A stretch of DNA of 64,000 bases, from contig JACYUE010000003.1 of NCBI GenBank assembly GCA_014841595.1, forward strand, positions 124,001 to 188,000, given 5' to 3'. Shown in pieces: positions 8,537 through 17,449 of the stretch. Both the position numbers and the translations under genes were made by a program. Within the stretch, counting starts at the first letter, position 1; the number at the start of each line of letters is the position of its first letter. The notes below the pieces were generated by a model, which was given only the letters and a program-made list of their open reading frames with translations, was not told the origin of the DNA and searched no databases. The DNA is from Oxalobacteraceae sp. CFBP 8761 (GTDB lineage: Bacteria; Pseudomonadota; Gammaproteobacteria; Burkholderiales; Burkholderiaceae_D).

Positions 8537-9517
8537 TCATACGCGGATGCGGATAGTCTGGCGCAGCCACAGTACGCCAAAGATGATCATGCCCAGCCCG
8601 TACCACAGCAGCCGCTGGCCACTCGGGTCGGTCCACAGCATGCTGACATACTGCGGGCTGCTCAGCGTCATCACGCCCATCACGCCAAATGGCAGCAAGC
8701 CCAGAATCCAGGCCGACATGCGGCCTTCGGCCGACAGCACCCGCACCTGGGCCACGAGTTTCAGGCGGGCGCGGATGATGCCGCTGATATTGCCGAGGAT
8801 TTCGGCCAGGTTGCCGCCCGAATCGCGCTGGATCAGCACCGCAATCACCAGGTAGCGCAGGTCGGTCAGCGGAATACGCGCGGCCAGGCCGTGCAGCGCT
8901 TCGTTCATCGGTACGCCGTAATTGATCTCTTCGCGCGCGATGCGAAATTCGCCGGCCAGCGGCTCGGGCATTTCATTGCCGACGATCTGCAGCACGTTGA
9001 TGAACGAGTGCCCGGCGCGCAGCGCACGCGCGATGAAGTCTGCCGCCTCCGGCAGCTGGTACTCGATGCGGATCAGGCGCCGCCTGCGCATGCGCTGCAG
9101 CAGCCACCAGGGCAGGCCAGGACTGGCCACGCACAGGAGCAGGCGCACCGGCAGCGGCAAGGCCCAGATGGTGCACGCCACCAGGACCGTGATCACGCAG
9201 CCGAAGGTGGCGCCAATGAAGTGGCTGACGGTCCAGCGGGCCCCCGCCTGCACCAGCAGCGCATCGATGCGCTGGGCCAGGGCCGCCCGGTGCAGCAGCC
9301 GGTCCAGTGCAGGCCGGCGGCTGTAGGGGCGCTGCTTGAGGATCGAGATGCGTTCGCCCGAGCGTGTCTGCGTGCCGCTGGACATGACCTGCAGGCGGCG
9401 TGCAATGCGGCGCGCCGCGGCGCCGCGGGTACTCATCCACCACAGGTAGAAGCCTTCGACCGCCAGGATGACGGCGGCGAACAGCACCACGACGAAACCG
9501 TAGAACAGGATGTCCAT
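8537..9517 (-). CDS. tadB: Tad pilus inner-membrane platform protein TadB (T2SS F family)
   Basis: A 326-residue protein with an N-terminal membrane span, a cytoplasmic linker, two spans near 120-160, a T2SS F domain with the signature LPEAADFIARALRAGHSF, and two C-terminal spans. Partner of TadC in the Flp pilus machine. Start at the ATG at 9517 is supported by AAGGA; it lies 10 bases after the cpaF stop, so the genes are likely co-translated. Confidence 0.92.
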   Translation of the reverse strand: MDILFYGFVVVLFAAVILAVEGFYLWWMSTRGAAARRIARRLQVMSSGTQTRSGERISILKQRPYSRRPALDRLLHRAALAQRIDALLVQAGARWTVSHFIGATFGCVITVLVACTIWALPLPVRLLLCVASPGLPWWLLQRMRRRRLIRIEYQLPEAADFIARALRAGHSFINVLQIVGNEMPEPLAGEFRIAREEINYGVPMNEALHGLAARIPLTDLRYLVIAVLIQRDSGGNLAEILGNISGIIRARLKLVAQVRVLSAEGRMSAWILGLLPFGVMGVMTLSSPQYVSMLWTDPSGQRLLWYGLGMIIFGVLWLRQTIRIRV

Positions 9518-9527
9518 GACCGATCCT

Positions 9528-10874
9528 TCAATCAAATACGCGGTCGGGATCGAACGTGTCGTCCGGCACCGGCACCCCGAACAGCTTGAGGCGGTCGGCA
9601 AAGCGCGGCCGCACACCGGTCGCGCTGAAGTGGCCGAGCACCCTGCCCTGCGGGTCGACGCCGCGCTGTTCGAACAGGAAGATCTCCTGCATCGAAATGA
9701 CCTCGCCTTCCATGCCGGTGATCTCCTGCATGCTCACCAGCTTGCGCGTGCCGTCGGTCAGGCGCGAGACTTGCAGCACCACCGTCACCGCCGAAACAAT
9801 CTGCTGGCGGATCGCGCGCGGCGTCAGGTTCACGGCGGCCATGCTGACCATGTTTTCCAGGCGCGAGAGCGCGTCGCGCGGCGTGTTCGAGTGGATCGTG
9901 GCGAGCGAGCCTTCGTGGCCCGTGTTCATCGCCTGCAGCATGTCGAGCGCCTCGGCGCCGCGCACTTCGCCCAGGATGATCCGGTCGGGGCGCATGCGCA
10001 GTGCGTTGCGTACCAGCGCGCGCTGCGTGACTTCGCCCTTGTCCTCGATATTCGGCGGGCGCGTTTCCAGGCGCACGACGTGCGGCTGGCGCAGTTGCAG
10101 CTCGGCCGCGTCCTCGATCGTCACCACCCGTTCGCTGGCCGGGATGAACCCCGAAATTAAGTTGAGCAAGGTGGTCTTGCCGCTGCCGGTGCCGCCCGAG
10201 ATCAGGATGTTGACCTTGGCCATGCCCAGGCTTTCGATCACCCGGATCATCGGCGGTGCCATGCTTTTGTACTCGAGCAGGTTGTGCACCGTCAGCGGGC
10301 TGCCGCCGAAGCGGCGGATCGACAGGATTGGCCCGTCAACGGCCAGCGGCGGGATGATGGCATTCACGCGCGAGCCGTCCGGCAGGCGCGCATCGACCAT
10401 CGGACTCGATTCGTCGACCCGGCGCCCGACGCGCGAGACGATCTTTTCGATGATCTTCATCAGGTGGGCATTGTCGTGGAAGGTGACGTCGGTCAGTTCG
10501 AGCTTGCCGCGCCGCTCGACCCAGACCTTGCTGGCGGTGTTGACCAGGATGTCCGAGATCGTCGGATCGGCCAGCAGCGGCTCGAGCGGGCCAAAGCCCA
10601 GCATTTCGTGCTGGATGTCGAGCACCAGGTGGTGGCGCTCGTGCTGGTTCAGCACGATGCGTTCGTCTTCGATGATGCGCTGGACCAGCAGCGCCAGTTC
10701 GTGCTTGAACTGTTCGGCGGTCAGGCGCTTCAGGCGTTCCAGGTCGATCCGGTCGAGGATCATCTGGTGCATCAGCTTCTTGAGCTCCTGGTAGGCCTGA
10801 TTCGGGGCGTCATGCGATTCGGCGCCGGTCGGGCGCTCGGGGTCGGACAGTGCAAGGCGTTCGCGAAGGGACAT
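9528..10874 (-). CDS. cpaF: Tad pilus assembly ATPase CpaF/TadA
   Basis: A 448-residue GspE/PilB-class secretion ATPase that powers Flp pilus assembly. Visible: N-terminal helical domain, Walker A GGTGSGKT (about 225-232), Asp box, the Walker B region GEVRGAEALDMLQ and the histidine-box-like NTGHEGSLATIHSN. The frame stays open far upstream but the ATG at 10874 has GGAGA at proper spacing and gives the usual family length. Preceded by cpaE with a 38-base gap. Confidence 0.95.
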   Translation of the reverse strand: MSLRERLALSDPERPTGAESHDAPNQAYQELKKLMHQMILDRIDLERLKRLTAEQFKHELALLVQRIIEDERIVLNQHERHHLVLDIQHEMLGFGPLEPLLADPTISDILVNTASKVWVERRGKLELTDVTFHDNAHLMKIIEKIVSRVGRRVDESSPMVDARLPDGSRVNAIIPPLAVDGPILSIRRFGGSPLTVHNLLEYKSMAPPMIRVIESLGMAKVNILISGGTGSGKTTLLNLISGFIPASERVVTIEDAAELQLRQPHVVRLETRPPNIEDKGEVTQRALVRNALRMRPDRIILGEVRGAEALDMLQAMNTGHEGSLATIHSNTPRDALSRLENMVSMAAVNLTPRAIRQQIVSAVTVVLQVSRLTDGTRKLVSMQEITGMEGEVISMQEIFLFEQRGVDPQGRVLGHFSATGVRPRFADRLKLFGVPVPDDTFDPDRVFD

Positions 10875-10912
10875 CGATGTCTCCGGTGCGTGGTTCGAGC
10901 GTGGGGAACGAG

Positions 10913-12088
10913 TCAGTCGTCGTGATCCTGGCGCCCGAACAGGCGCCCCAGCAGGCCGCGGCTTTCGTGGACCCGCTGCGCGGTCACCAGCTCGACCAGG
11001 TCGGCCAGGCTGCGCGCGGCGGCGCTCGAGCGCGATAACTGCAGCACCGGCACGCCCTGGTTCACCGAATCGGTGACCGCGATGTAGTCGTTGGGGAAGG
11101 TGTGCACCACTTCGCAGCCCAACGCCGCATGCAGGTCCTGCAGGCGCAGCTTGCCGCCTTTTTCGTAGCGGTTGACGATCAGGCGGATGTTGTCGAGCAC
11201 ATAGCCGAGTGAGCGGAAGATGTCGAGCAGGCGGCGCGCATCGCGGATATCGGGCAACGCCAGTTGCAGCAACGGGTAGATCGTGTCGGTCACGTCCAGC
11301 GCGCGCAGCGACACGGCGTCGATCTGGCGCCCGACGTCGAGCAGCACATAGTCGTAGTGCTGACGCGCCACGCGCAGGATGGTGTCGATGTGTTCGGGCT
11401 TGGCCTGCCGCTCGTGGGATGGATCGTCGGCCGCCGCCAGCACGCCGAAGCCCGGCGTGACGTGCACCAGGCACGATTCGAGAAACGGCCCGTCGATGCG
11501 GGCGATCTGGGCGCACACGTCCGACATCGTCATGGCCGGCTTCTGGTCCGACACGTACAGGGCGGCGTCGCCGAACTGACCGTGCAGGTCAATCAGCAAC
11601 ACCTTTTTGCCCGCCAGCGAGGCGAGCGCGTAGCCGAAATTGGTCGAGATGAAGGTGGCGCCACTGCCGCCCTTGCAGGCGATGAAGGCCAGCACCTTCC
11701 CGTCGCGCATGGTCGACATGCCGGCGGCGCTCGCGATGCGGTCCATCGCCTCATGAAAGGCGCGGTGTACCAGCGGCAGTTGCAGCAGCTCGCGCACGCC
11801 GGCGCGCATCGCGGTAATCAACAGGTCGGGCTGGTGCTGGGTAGTCAGCAGCATCAGTTGCGCGGTCGGATACTGCCGGCCCAGGCGCTCGAGCAGGCTG
11901 GCCTCGGACGGTTCGAGGTTGCTGGCATCGACGATCACGAGTTGCGGCGCGTCGGGATCGGGGCGGTCGAGCGCCTCGCGCAGGCCGGCGCGGGTCGCGC
12001 CCAGGTGCAGGGGCGGCACCCGCGCGGCGCCCTGGGCGGCCAGTTCCGCGTACAGATGGCTGTCCCGGCTGATCAGGAGCGCTCTCAT
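10913..12088 (-). CDS. cpaE: Pilus assembly protein CpaE/TadZ (ParA/MinD-like ATPase)
   Basis: A 391-residue protein with a receiver-like N-terminal domain (about 1-125) and a ParA/MinD ATPase domain with the deviant Walker A KGGSGAT. TadZ/CpaE localises the Tad machine to a pole in other bacteria. The receiver-like domain keeps an Asp-rich strand (VIVDAS) but I cannot assign a phosphorylation site. GAGGA lies before the ATG. It sits between the small lipoprotein and cpaF. Confidence 0.92.
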   Translation of the reverse strand: MRALLISRDSHLYAELAAQGAARVPPLHLGATRAGLREALDRPDPDAPQLVIVDASNLEPSEASLLERLGRQYPTAQLMLLTTQHQPDLLITAMRAGVRELLQLPLVHRAFHEAMDRIASAAGMSTMRDGKVLAFIACKGGSGATFISTNFGYALASLAGKKVLLIDLHGQFGDAALYVSDQKPAMTMSDVCAQIARIDGPFLESCLVHVTPGFGVLAAADDPSHERQAKPEHIDTILRVARQHYDYVLLDVGRQIDAVSLRALDVTDTIYPLLQLALPDIRDARRLLDIFRSLGYVLDNIRLIVNRYEKGGKLRLQDLHAALGCEVVHTFPNDYIAVTDSVNQGVPVLQLSRSSAAARSLADLVELVTAQRVHESRGLLGRLFGRQDHDD

Positions 12089-12118
12089 GAAATCCTCGGT
12101 AAGGGTAAAGCCGCGCGC

Positions 12119-12391
12119 TTACCGCGAACGGATCATGGGCGCCGGCTGGCCGGTGTCCGGTTGTGCGAACGAGCGCTCGTAGTTGTCGATGGCCGCGCGC
12201 GCGGCCCGGCCATCGAGCCCGGCGGCGGGGTTGCGGCTGGCACCCGCTGCCGGGTGGATCGTCTGTGCGGCCAGGTTGGCACGGGTCGCCGCGCCGAACT
12301 GGCTGTCCCATTGCGGCGTGGTCGAGATGCAGCCCTGCGCGCCGCAGGCCAGCAGCACCAGCGCCGCCCGGCGTGTGAATGTGGATGCCAT
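12119..12391 (-). CDS. Small Tad-locus lipoprotein, possibly a CpaD remnant
   Basis: A 90-residue protein with an N-terminal lipoprotein signal (LLACGAQGC, Cys about 21) and a C-terminal stretch NPAAGLDGRAARAAIDNYERSF. The NP...DGR..A....Y pattern recalls the end of CpaD-type pilus lipoproteins, but the protein is less than half their size. GGAGA precedes the ATG. It lies between the secretin and cpaE genes, exactly where cpaD stands in Caulobacter-type operons. Function unproven; a pilot or anchor for the CpaC secretin is the simplest idea. Confidence 0.7.
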   Translation of the reverse strand: MASTFTRRAALVLLACGAQGCISTTPQWDSQFGAATRANLAAQTIHPAAGASRNPAAGLDGRAARAAIDNYERSFAQPDTGQPAPMIRSR

Positions 12392-12400
12392 GCTGCTCTC

Positions 12401-13972
12401 CTATTCCGGTTCGGGACCACCGGCGGCCGGCGCCGGTGCGGGTGGGACAGGCGCCGTGCCAGCGGCGGGCGTGCTGGAGGCTGGCGTGCCTTCGAGGCGG
12501 CCGCCAAGCAGCACGCCGGCGCGCGACGGTGGGTCGAAACGATCGGTCGGCAAGCTCAGGCTGCCGGCCGCCAGCGGCTTGACCAGGCGCGCCGTGATGA
12601 CGAAGACCAGTTCGGTGCGCTCCTGCTGGAAATCGGTGCTGCGAAACAGCGCGCCCAGTATCGGCACGTCGCTCAGTCCCGGTAAGCCTTTGAGGTTGGC
12701 GACCAGGTTGTTGCGCACCAGGCCACCGATGGCGAAGCTCTGGCCGTCGTGCAGCTGCACCGTCGTGCTGGCGCGGCGCGTGGTCAACAATGGCATGATC
12801 GCGGTGCCGGCAATGCCGGCGGCGCTGATGCCGATCCCTTCGCGCGACAGCTCCGATACTTCGGGCGCGACCTTCAGGTTGATAAGGCCCCCGCCCAGCA
12901 CCGTCGGGGTGAAACGCAGGCCGACGCCGAATTCCTTCTCTTCCAGCGTCACCTTGTTATTGTCTTGCGCCACCGGGATGAAGAACTTGCCGCCGGCCAG
13001 GAACGCGCCTTCCTGGCCGCTGATGGCCAGCACGTTCGGTTCGGCCAGGATGCGCACCAGGCCATCGAGCTTGTCGGTGTCGATGCCGAAGCGGTTACCG
13101 TTGGTCTTCAGGCCGGCCAGGCCGCCGCGCGCCAGGCCGCTGAGAAAATCGGTGGCCAGCGTGGTGGTCCAGCTGCCGGAGCCGAAGCTCAGGCGCACCC
13201 CGGTTTCAAGCCGCTCGAGCAGCGTGCGCGCGACCTCGGCCACCTTGACCTCGAGCTGCACCTGCTGGGGCGCGCTGACCGCCAGCAGATTGATCACGCG
13301 GGCGCTGGCGCCACCTGCCCCGGCAGCGGCGCCGCCTCCGCTGCCATTGCCGACCTGGATCACGCCGTCGGTTGCGTTGTCCTTGTCGGCCGCCGGCAAC
13401 TGGCGCAGCGGGCGGCGCACATAGGCGCCGGCCAGTTCCACGGCGCGGTTGACGGCGGCAGCATCGCTGACGGTACCGGTCAGCACCAGCGTGTCATTGG
13501 CGGCCATCACCCGGATATCCTTCTCGTACGGCATGGCGACGCCCAGCATCGCTTGCAGGCTGGCCGGGTCCATCGCGACCGTGATGTCGATCACGCTGCA
13601 CGCGCCGCTGCGGCCCTGCACGATCATATTGGTGGTGCCGACATCGACGGCGGCGATATACAGCGTGTCCGCTGCGACCAGCATCGCCTGCACGACGGCC
13701 GGGTTGCCGACGCTGCGCCGGCGTACTGCTTCGGGCAGGCGCAGCATGGTCGACTTGCCCATCTGAAGTGCCATGGTGGCTGGCCTCGCAGCCTCGCCCT
13801 GGCAGCTGCCGTTCAGTTGCAGCCCGGGCTGCGCCGCCGTGTCGGGTACGATAGCTTTTTTGCCTGCCGGGGCAGCCAGGGCCAGTGCGCTCAGGCCTGC
13901 CAACATAGCCGCCAGGCAGGCGCGCAGTGCGATCGTGGAATGTCGGTGCATGATCGGTCCAGTGAAAGACAT
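12401..13972 (-). CDS. cpaC: Outer-membrane secretin CpaC/RcpA of the Tad pilus
   Basis: A 523-residue secretin: signal peptide, pilus/secretin N-terminal domain (ALQMGKSTMLRLPE), BON-like domain, then the secretin domain with the closing motif VPILGALFRS and TELVFVITARLV. The C-terminal tail is Pro/Ala-rich. It forms the outer-membrane pore for Flp pili. The ATG at 13972 overlaps the cpaB stop (TGATG), so translation is coupled; ATGs at 13981 and 13951 are alternatives. Confidence 0.93.
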   Translation of the reverse strand: MSFTGPIMHRHSTIALRACLAAMLAGLSALALAAPAGKKAIVPDTAAQPGLQLNGSCQGEAARPATMALQMGKSTMLRLPEAVRRRSVGNPAVVQAMLVAADTLYIAAVDVGTTNMIVQGRSGACSVIDITVAMDPASLQAMLGVAMPYEKDIRVMAANDTLVLTGTVSDAAAVNRAVELAGAYVRRPLRQLPAADKDNATDGVIQVGNGSGGGAAAGAGGASARVINLLAVSAPQQVQLEVKVAEVARTLLERLETGVRLSFGSGSWTTTLATDFLSGLARGGLAGLKTNGNRFGIDTDKLDGLVRILAEPNVLAISGQEGAFLAGGKFFIPVAQDNNKVTLEEKEFGVGLRFTPTVLGGGLINLKVAPEVSELSREGIGISAAGIAGTAIMPLLTTRRASTTVQLHDGQSFAIGGLVRNNLVANLKGLPGLSDVPILGALFRSTDFQQERTELVFVITARLVKPLAAGSLSLPTDRFDPPSRAGVLLGGRLEGTPASSTPAAGTAPVPPAPAPAAGGPEPE

Positions 13973-14823
13973 CAGAAGCATTCCTGCGATGCGTGCAGGC
14001 CGTTGATGACGCTGATGCATTCGCGGTGCGGCGCCCGCGGTGGCGCCGGCGCCCGCACCAGCTGCACCCGCGGTGGTGGCACAGCGCGCAGCACGACCGG
14101 CGCGGCGGGTGGCGCCGGCAGCAGGTTCTCCTTGGTCGCACCGGTGGTGGCGGTGGCGGCGGGATCGATCTGGTTGCGCAGCGCCAGCGACAGCGTGCCG
14201 ACGCTGCGCGCCAGGTCCAGCTTTTCGGCCTGTTCGGGCGTGACTTCGAGCGTGACGGCATTGACGACCTTGGGCTTGGTCTCGTCGCGGCCCACTTCCT
14301 GGGCCACTGCCAGCACCAGAATGCGCTCCAGGACGATCTTCGAGATGCTGTGCGCACGGGCCTGCGGGGCGTTCGGATCGGGCGCCGTTTCGGTGCTGAC
14401 GATGATGTCGACATAGTTGCCCGGCAGGGCGAAACCGGCCACGCCGATCACGTCGTTGACGCGCACCGTGATCGCGCGCTTGCCTTCGGTGATCAGGGCC
14501 GACAGGCCACCCAGCGTACCGACCGGGGCCAGCTTGGCTTCGCTGACCGGCTCGCCGGCGAGCAGGCTGCTGCGCAAGACCCGGCCGTTCAGCGGCCCGG
14601 GATCGGTGAACGCGCCCTTGGGTACGCTGGCAGTGGGCCAATCCACCACGATGAACAGCGCGGGGGTCAAGCGCTGACCGATGTCGATGTCGCTGTTCGC
14701 GACGACGATCCTGCCGGCCGCGGGCACCGGCGCATTGAGCAACCAGCGCGCGGCCAGCGCCACGGCCAGCAGGCCGAGCACCACGGCCAGCCCCATCATG
14801 ATCACGGCGCGCTTGTTTTTCAT
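13972..14823 (-). CDS. cpaB: Pilus assembly protein CpaB/RcpC
   Basis: A 283-residue protein: one N-terminal membrane span, SAF domain (IVVANSDIDIGQRLTPALF...; about 40-105), then the RcpC/CpaB domain (VNDVIGVAGFALPGNYVDI). A Pro-rich linker and a short Cys-containing tail (ECISVINGLHASQECF) end it; the two cysteines in the tail are not universal. CpaB supports secretin and pilus assembly in the periplasm. Its start overlaps the preceding ATPase gene by four bases (ATGA). Confidence 0.92.
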   Translation of the reverse strand: MKNKRAVIMMGLAVVLGLLAVALAARWLLNAPVPAAGRIVVANSDIDIGQRLTPALFIVVDWPTASVPKGAFTDPGPLNGRVLRSSLLAGEPVSEAKLAPVGTLGGLSALITEGKRAITVRVNDVIGVAGFALPGNYVDIIVSTETAPDPNAPQARAHSISKIVLERILVLAVAQEVGRDETKPKVVNAVTLEVTPEQAEKLDLARSVGTLSLALRNQIDPAATATTGATKENLLPAPPAAPVVLRAVPPPRVQLVRAPAPPRAPHRECISVINGLHASQECF

Positions 14824-16184
14824 GGTGCGTCCCCTTCGCCGAACAGGCTGTACCACGCGCGCGTCAGGCCATCGACGTCGCAGCACGGCGGCTGACCGGT
14901 AAAGCCGGCGAAGTCGGCGATCCGGCCCAGTAGCTCATGCGGATAGGCGGCCAGCAGCGCGCGCCCGGTGCGGCGGTGCAGGTGATCGATCAGGAACGCG
15001 ATGGCACTGTCATCGAGATCGATCCGGCGCTGCCGCGCCTGGCGCCGCAGCAGTGCGCGATAGCTCTGCTCCGACAGCGGTCCGACCGGAATCCGGTAGC
15101 CGATGCGGCGCAGGCAGGCGTCGTCGAGCACCGATTCCGGCGTCAGGCTGGTGACCAGCACCAGGCTCACATCGAACGGCAAGACGTGCGTGGCGCCACC
15201 CGGCACCGTGACATGGTCCAGGCCTGCTTCGAGCGCGCCGAGCCAGCGGTGCAGCAGTTCGCCCGGCGGCACACGCTGGCGGCCCACATCGTCCACCACG
15301 AGTAAACCGTTGTTGGCCAGGATGTGGGGCGGCGCGTGCAGCACGCCGCTGCCCAGATCACTGCGCAGCTCCAGCATGTCGCGCGCCAGCTCCGGCCCTA
15401 CGTGCACCAGCGGACGCTGGCTCAGGGCCCAGCGTGCATCACCACTGCGGCGCTCTTCAAGGGCGCGTACGTGCAACGGGAGGGGGTGCAGCACCAGGTC
15501 GTGAAGCTGGATGATTTCATGGTTGACCAGCACCGCATACGGCACCGCGATCGGATCCTGGCGCAGGCGCGCGAGCTTGCGCGCCAGTGACGTCTTGCCG
15601 CTGCCGGACGGACCGTACAACAGCAGCGGGCGGCCCGAATACAGCGCGGCGCCGATCTGCTCGCGAATGGCCGGCGCCAGGCCGTCGCCGTCGAGCACCG
15701 CATCGAGCTCGGTGCGCGTGACGCGCGCGGCATCGGGCTGGCGCTGCGACTGGCGCGTGACCACGGCGCGCCACGCTGCCAGCGTCACCGGCGCCGGGCC
15801 GACATAGCGCGATTCGGCCAGGTATTCGCCGGCGGCGCGCTGGCCCAGGGTGGTCAACTGATAATGCACATCGAGATCGCTGTCGCCCGAATACGCGACT
15901 TCGGCCTGCTGGGTGCCCACCAGGGCCTGCAACACTTCGCGCAGCACGCTGACCGACAGCCGCAGGCGTCCAGTCAACTGGGATAGCGGCGTCTTGCCGT
16001 CGGCATGCAGGGTCTTGACCACGAGCGCCGTCACCAGGCGCGCGTCGAGTCCCGTATCGCGCACCGTGCGCGGCTGGCGCGGCAGCACTGCGGCGAGATT
16101 GCCATCCGCATCAAAACCCGGCGCAGGCAGGGACAACGATGCCTCCGGTCCTGTCAGCGCGGCGGCCGATAACACTCCGATCAT
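14820..16184 (-). CDS. AAA-type ATPase of the tad operon (non-canonical component)
   Basis: A 454-residue soluble P-loop ATPase with a winged-helix-like N-terminal half (about 60-150), Walker A YGPSGSGKTSLARKL, Walker B LLVVDDVGRQ and an AAA-like lid. It is not one of the standard Tad proteins (CpaA-F, TadB-G, Flp), yet it sits inside the operon and overlaps cpaB by four bases, so it is expressed as part of the machine. Similar stand-alone AAA ATPases occur in tad loci of other Burkholderiales; I know no assigned role. AGGAGA precedes the ATG at 16184; a longer open frame upstream runs over cpaA and is rejected. Confidence 0.8.
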   Translation of the reverse strand: MIGVLSAAALTGPEASLSLPAPGFDADGNLAAVLPRQPRTVRDTGLDARLVTALVVKTLHADGKTPLSQLTGRLRLSVSVLREVLQALVGTQQAEVAYSGDSDLDVHYQLTTLGQRAAGEYLAESRYVGPAPVTLAAWRAVVTRQSQRQPDAARVTRTELDAVLDGDGLAPAIREQIGAALYSGRPLLLYGPSGSGKTSLARKLARLRQDPIAVPYAVLVNHEIIQLHDLVLHPLPLHVRALEERRSGDARWALSQRPLVHVGPELARDMLELRSDLGSGVLHAPPHILANNGLLVVDDVGRQRVPPGELLHRWLGALEAGLDHVTVPGGATHVLPFDVSLVLVTSLTPESVLDDACLRRIGYRIPVGPLSEQSYRALLRRQARQRRIDLDDSAIAFLIDHLHRRTGRALLAAYPHELLGRIADFAGFTGQPPCCDVDGLTRAWYSLFGEGDAP

Positions 16185-16284
16185 GACGTCTCCTGCGGCG
16201 GAAGTTGGTTCTGGGAAAACCTCAATTGATTCTAACGAGCATCTATTTTGGGCACTTGATGCCTGACAAGAGCGGCCCCGGCGA

Positions 16285-16836
16285 TCAAGCGAGGTGTGTG
16301 GCGCCGTAACGGCCGACCAGATGCACGATGGTCCCCGCAGCAATGGCCACGCCATACGGAATCGAGCCGGCGCTGGGCCGGCCGCCGGAGTCCTGACCCG
16401 GGCTTGGCAAACGTTGCAAGCGCAGCAGGATGGGCAGCAACATGGCCCACAGATTGGCGAGGGCCAGGCGCAGCCGCCCTCTGACAATGAGAACCACCAG
16501 CACCATCACGCCGCCTGCGCACCAGGCCAGGATGGCGATGCGCAGCGCGTCGCCCGCGCCGGTGAAGACGCCAACGGCGGCCATCATCTTGACGTCGCCG
16601 GCGGCCATGCCGCGCAGCAGATAAAACGGCAGCAGCACCGCCAGACCGGTCGCGCAGCCACCCAACGCGGATAGCAGCGCCGTCACTGGCTGGGGCGACA
16701 GCAGGTGCAGCAGCAGCGCGCCAAGTACGCCAGCGAGCAGCAATGCATTGGGAATGCGCCGACTTTCCAGATCCTTGATCGCGGCGGCCGTCACGAGCAG
16801 CAGCAGCAGTGTGTCGAGGTAGGGTGCGATATTCAT
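16285..16836 (-). CDS. cpaA: Prepilin peptidase CpaA/TadV
   Basis: A 183-residue A24-type integral membrane aspartate protease that trims the Flp prepilin. Catalytic aspartates are visible as KDLESRRIPN near the N-terminus and GDVKMMAAVG about 70-80; about six spans. GGAG before the ATG at 16836. It follows flp after a strong hairpin terminator, so it depends on read-through. Confidence 0.92.
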   Translation of the reverse strand: MNIAPYLDTLLLLLVTAAAIKDLESRRIPNALLLAGVLGALLLHLLSPQPVTALLSALGGCATGLAVLLPFYLLRGMAAGDVKMMAAVGVFTGAGDALRIAILAWCAGGVMVLVVLIVRGRLRLALANLWAMLLPILLRLQRLPSPGQDSGGRPSAGSIPYGVAIAAGTIVHLVGRYGATHLA

Positions 16837-16848
16837 GATCGGCTCCAG

Positions 16849-16888
16849 AAAAAATGCCCCCCGGGGCCGGACTGCGACCCGGGGGGCA
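16849..16888 (-). terminator. Strong hairpin terminator/attenuator between flp and cpaA
   Basis: On the leftward strand a GC-rich stem (TGCCCCCCGGG against CCCGGGGGGCA-type arms, 16855-16888) is followed directly by six Ts (16854-16849). It would stop most transcripts after flp and let some continue into the assembly genes, giving more pilin than machine. Confidence 0.85.
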
Positions 16889-16894
16889 CGCGCA

Positions 16895-17089
16895 TTACGG
16901 CGCGGTCGGGAGAGCGCCGTCCAACTGCGCCTGGATGTACTCAAACGTTTCCTTGATGCCAGTACCGACCTCGCCAGCCACGGTGGCCATTGCGACGCCG
17001 ATGAGTGCAGCGATCAGGCCATACTCGATGGCAGTCACACCGTTTTCGTCTGCGATGAAGGCTTTGATGGCGGAGGTAATCGTGCTCAT
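16895..17089 (-). CDS. flp: Flp/Fap family major pilin
   Basis: A 64-residue Flp pilin: short leader, processing site before the hydrophobic stretch GVTAIEYGLIAALIGVAMAT, which holds the invariant Glu-Tyr pair of the family, then an amphipathic tail. CpaA cuts in the leader and CpaF/TadB/TadC polymerise it. AAAGGAG precedes the ATG at good spacing. First gene of the tad operon. Confidence 0.95.
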   Translation of the reverse strand: MSTITSAIKAFIADENGVTAIEYGLIAALIGVAMATVAGEVGTGIKETFEYIQAQLDGALPTAP

Positions 17090-17172
17090 GACAAAACTCC
17101 TTTAATGGTTGAAAAATACTGGCTGCGACCGGGCCCGGCCGCCCCTGCTCTATGACTTGTGCCAGTAAGTTG

Positions 17173-17190
17173 ACTATAGGCATTAATGCC
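17173..17190 (-). promoter_or_regulatory. Possible flp promoter -10 with adjoining 12-bp palindrome
   Basis: Leftward TATAGT (17178-17173) would start transcription about 76 bases before flp. The -35 is poor (TTGCCG at 15-base spacing). The perfect palindrome GGCATTAATGCC (17179-17190) fills the spacer and could be a regulator site. No sigma-54 motif fits. The rest of the 360-base gap to the diguanylate cyclase gene holds the promoter listed next and nothing else I recognise. Confidence 0.4.
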
Positions 17191-17311
17191 GCACGGCAAT
17201 TTGACGATGCACAGATTTCCGCATGGAAATATTTTCTGCGTGAGGAAAAACAAGGTTCACGAGCCGATGGGTCACGACCCGATGACACAGGAGAAAAATC
17301 GCCAAGAATAG

Positions 17312-17340
17312 TTGCCGCTAGTACAAAAAAGCATTATGCT
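17312..17340 (+). promoter_or_regulatory. Sigma-70 promoter of the diguanylate cyclase gene
   Basis: TTGCCG (17312-17317), 17-base spacer, TATGCT (17335-17340). It would give a leader of about 100 bases. Confidence 0.5.
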
Positions 17341-17449
17341 GTTTTGCTTGGCCGCTGAAAAATGCGGCACTTCTGGCCCTCTTGCGCGTCATCCCACGCC
17401 ATCTGCAGGGTCTTTTTTTTCGTGCTTTGGCTGGCCTGACGACGACGAC

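Noticed and set aside
17130..17165. TGGCAC hexamer before flp as a sigma-54 core
   Set aside because: No GC element at the required distance.
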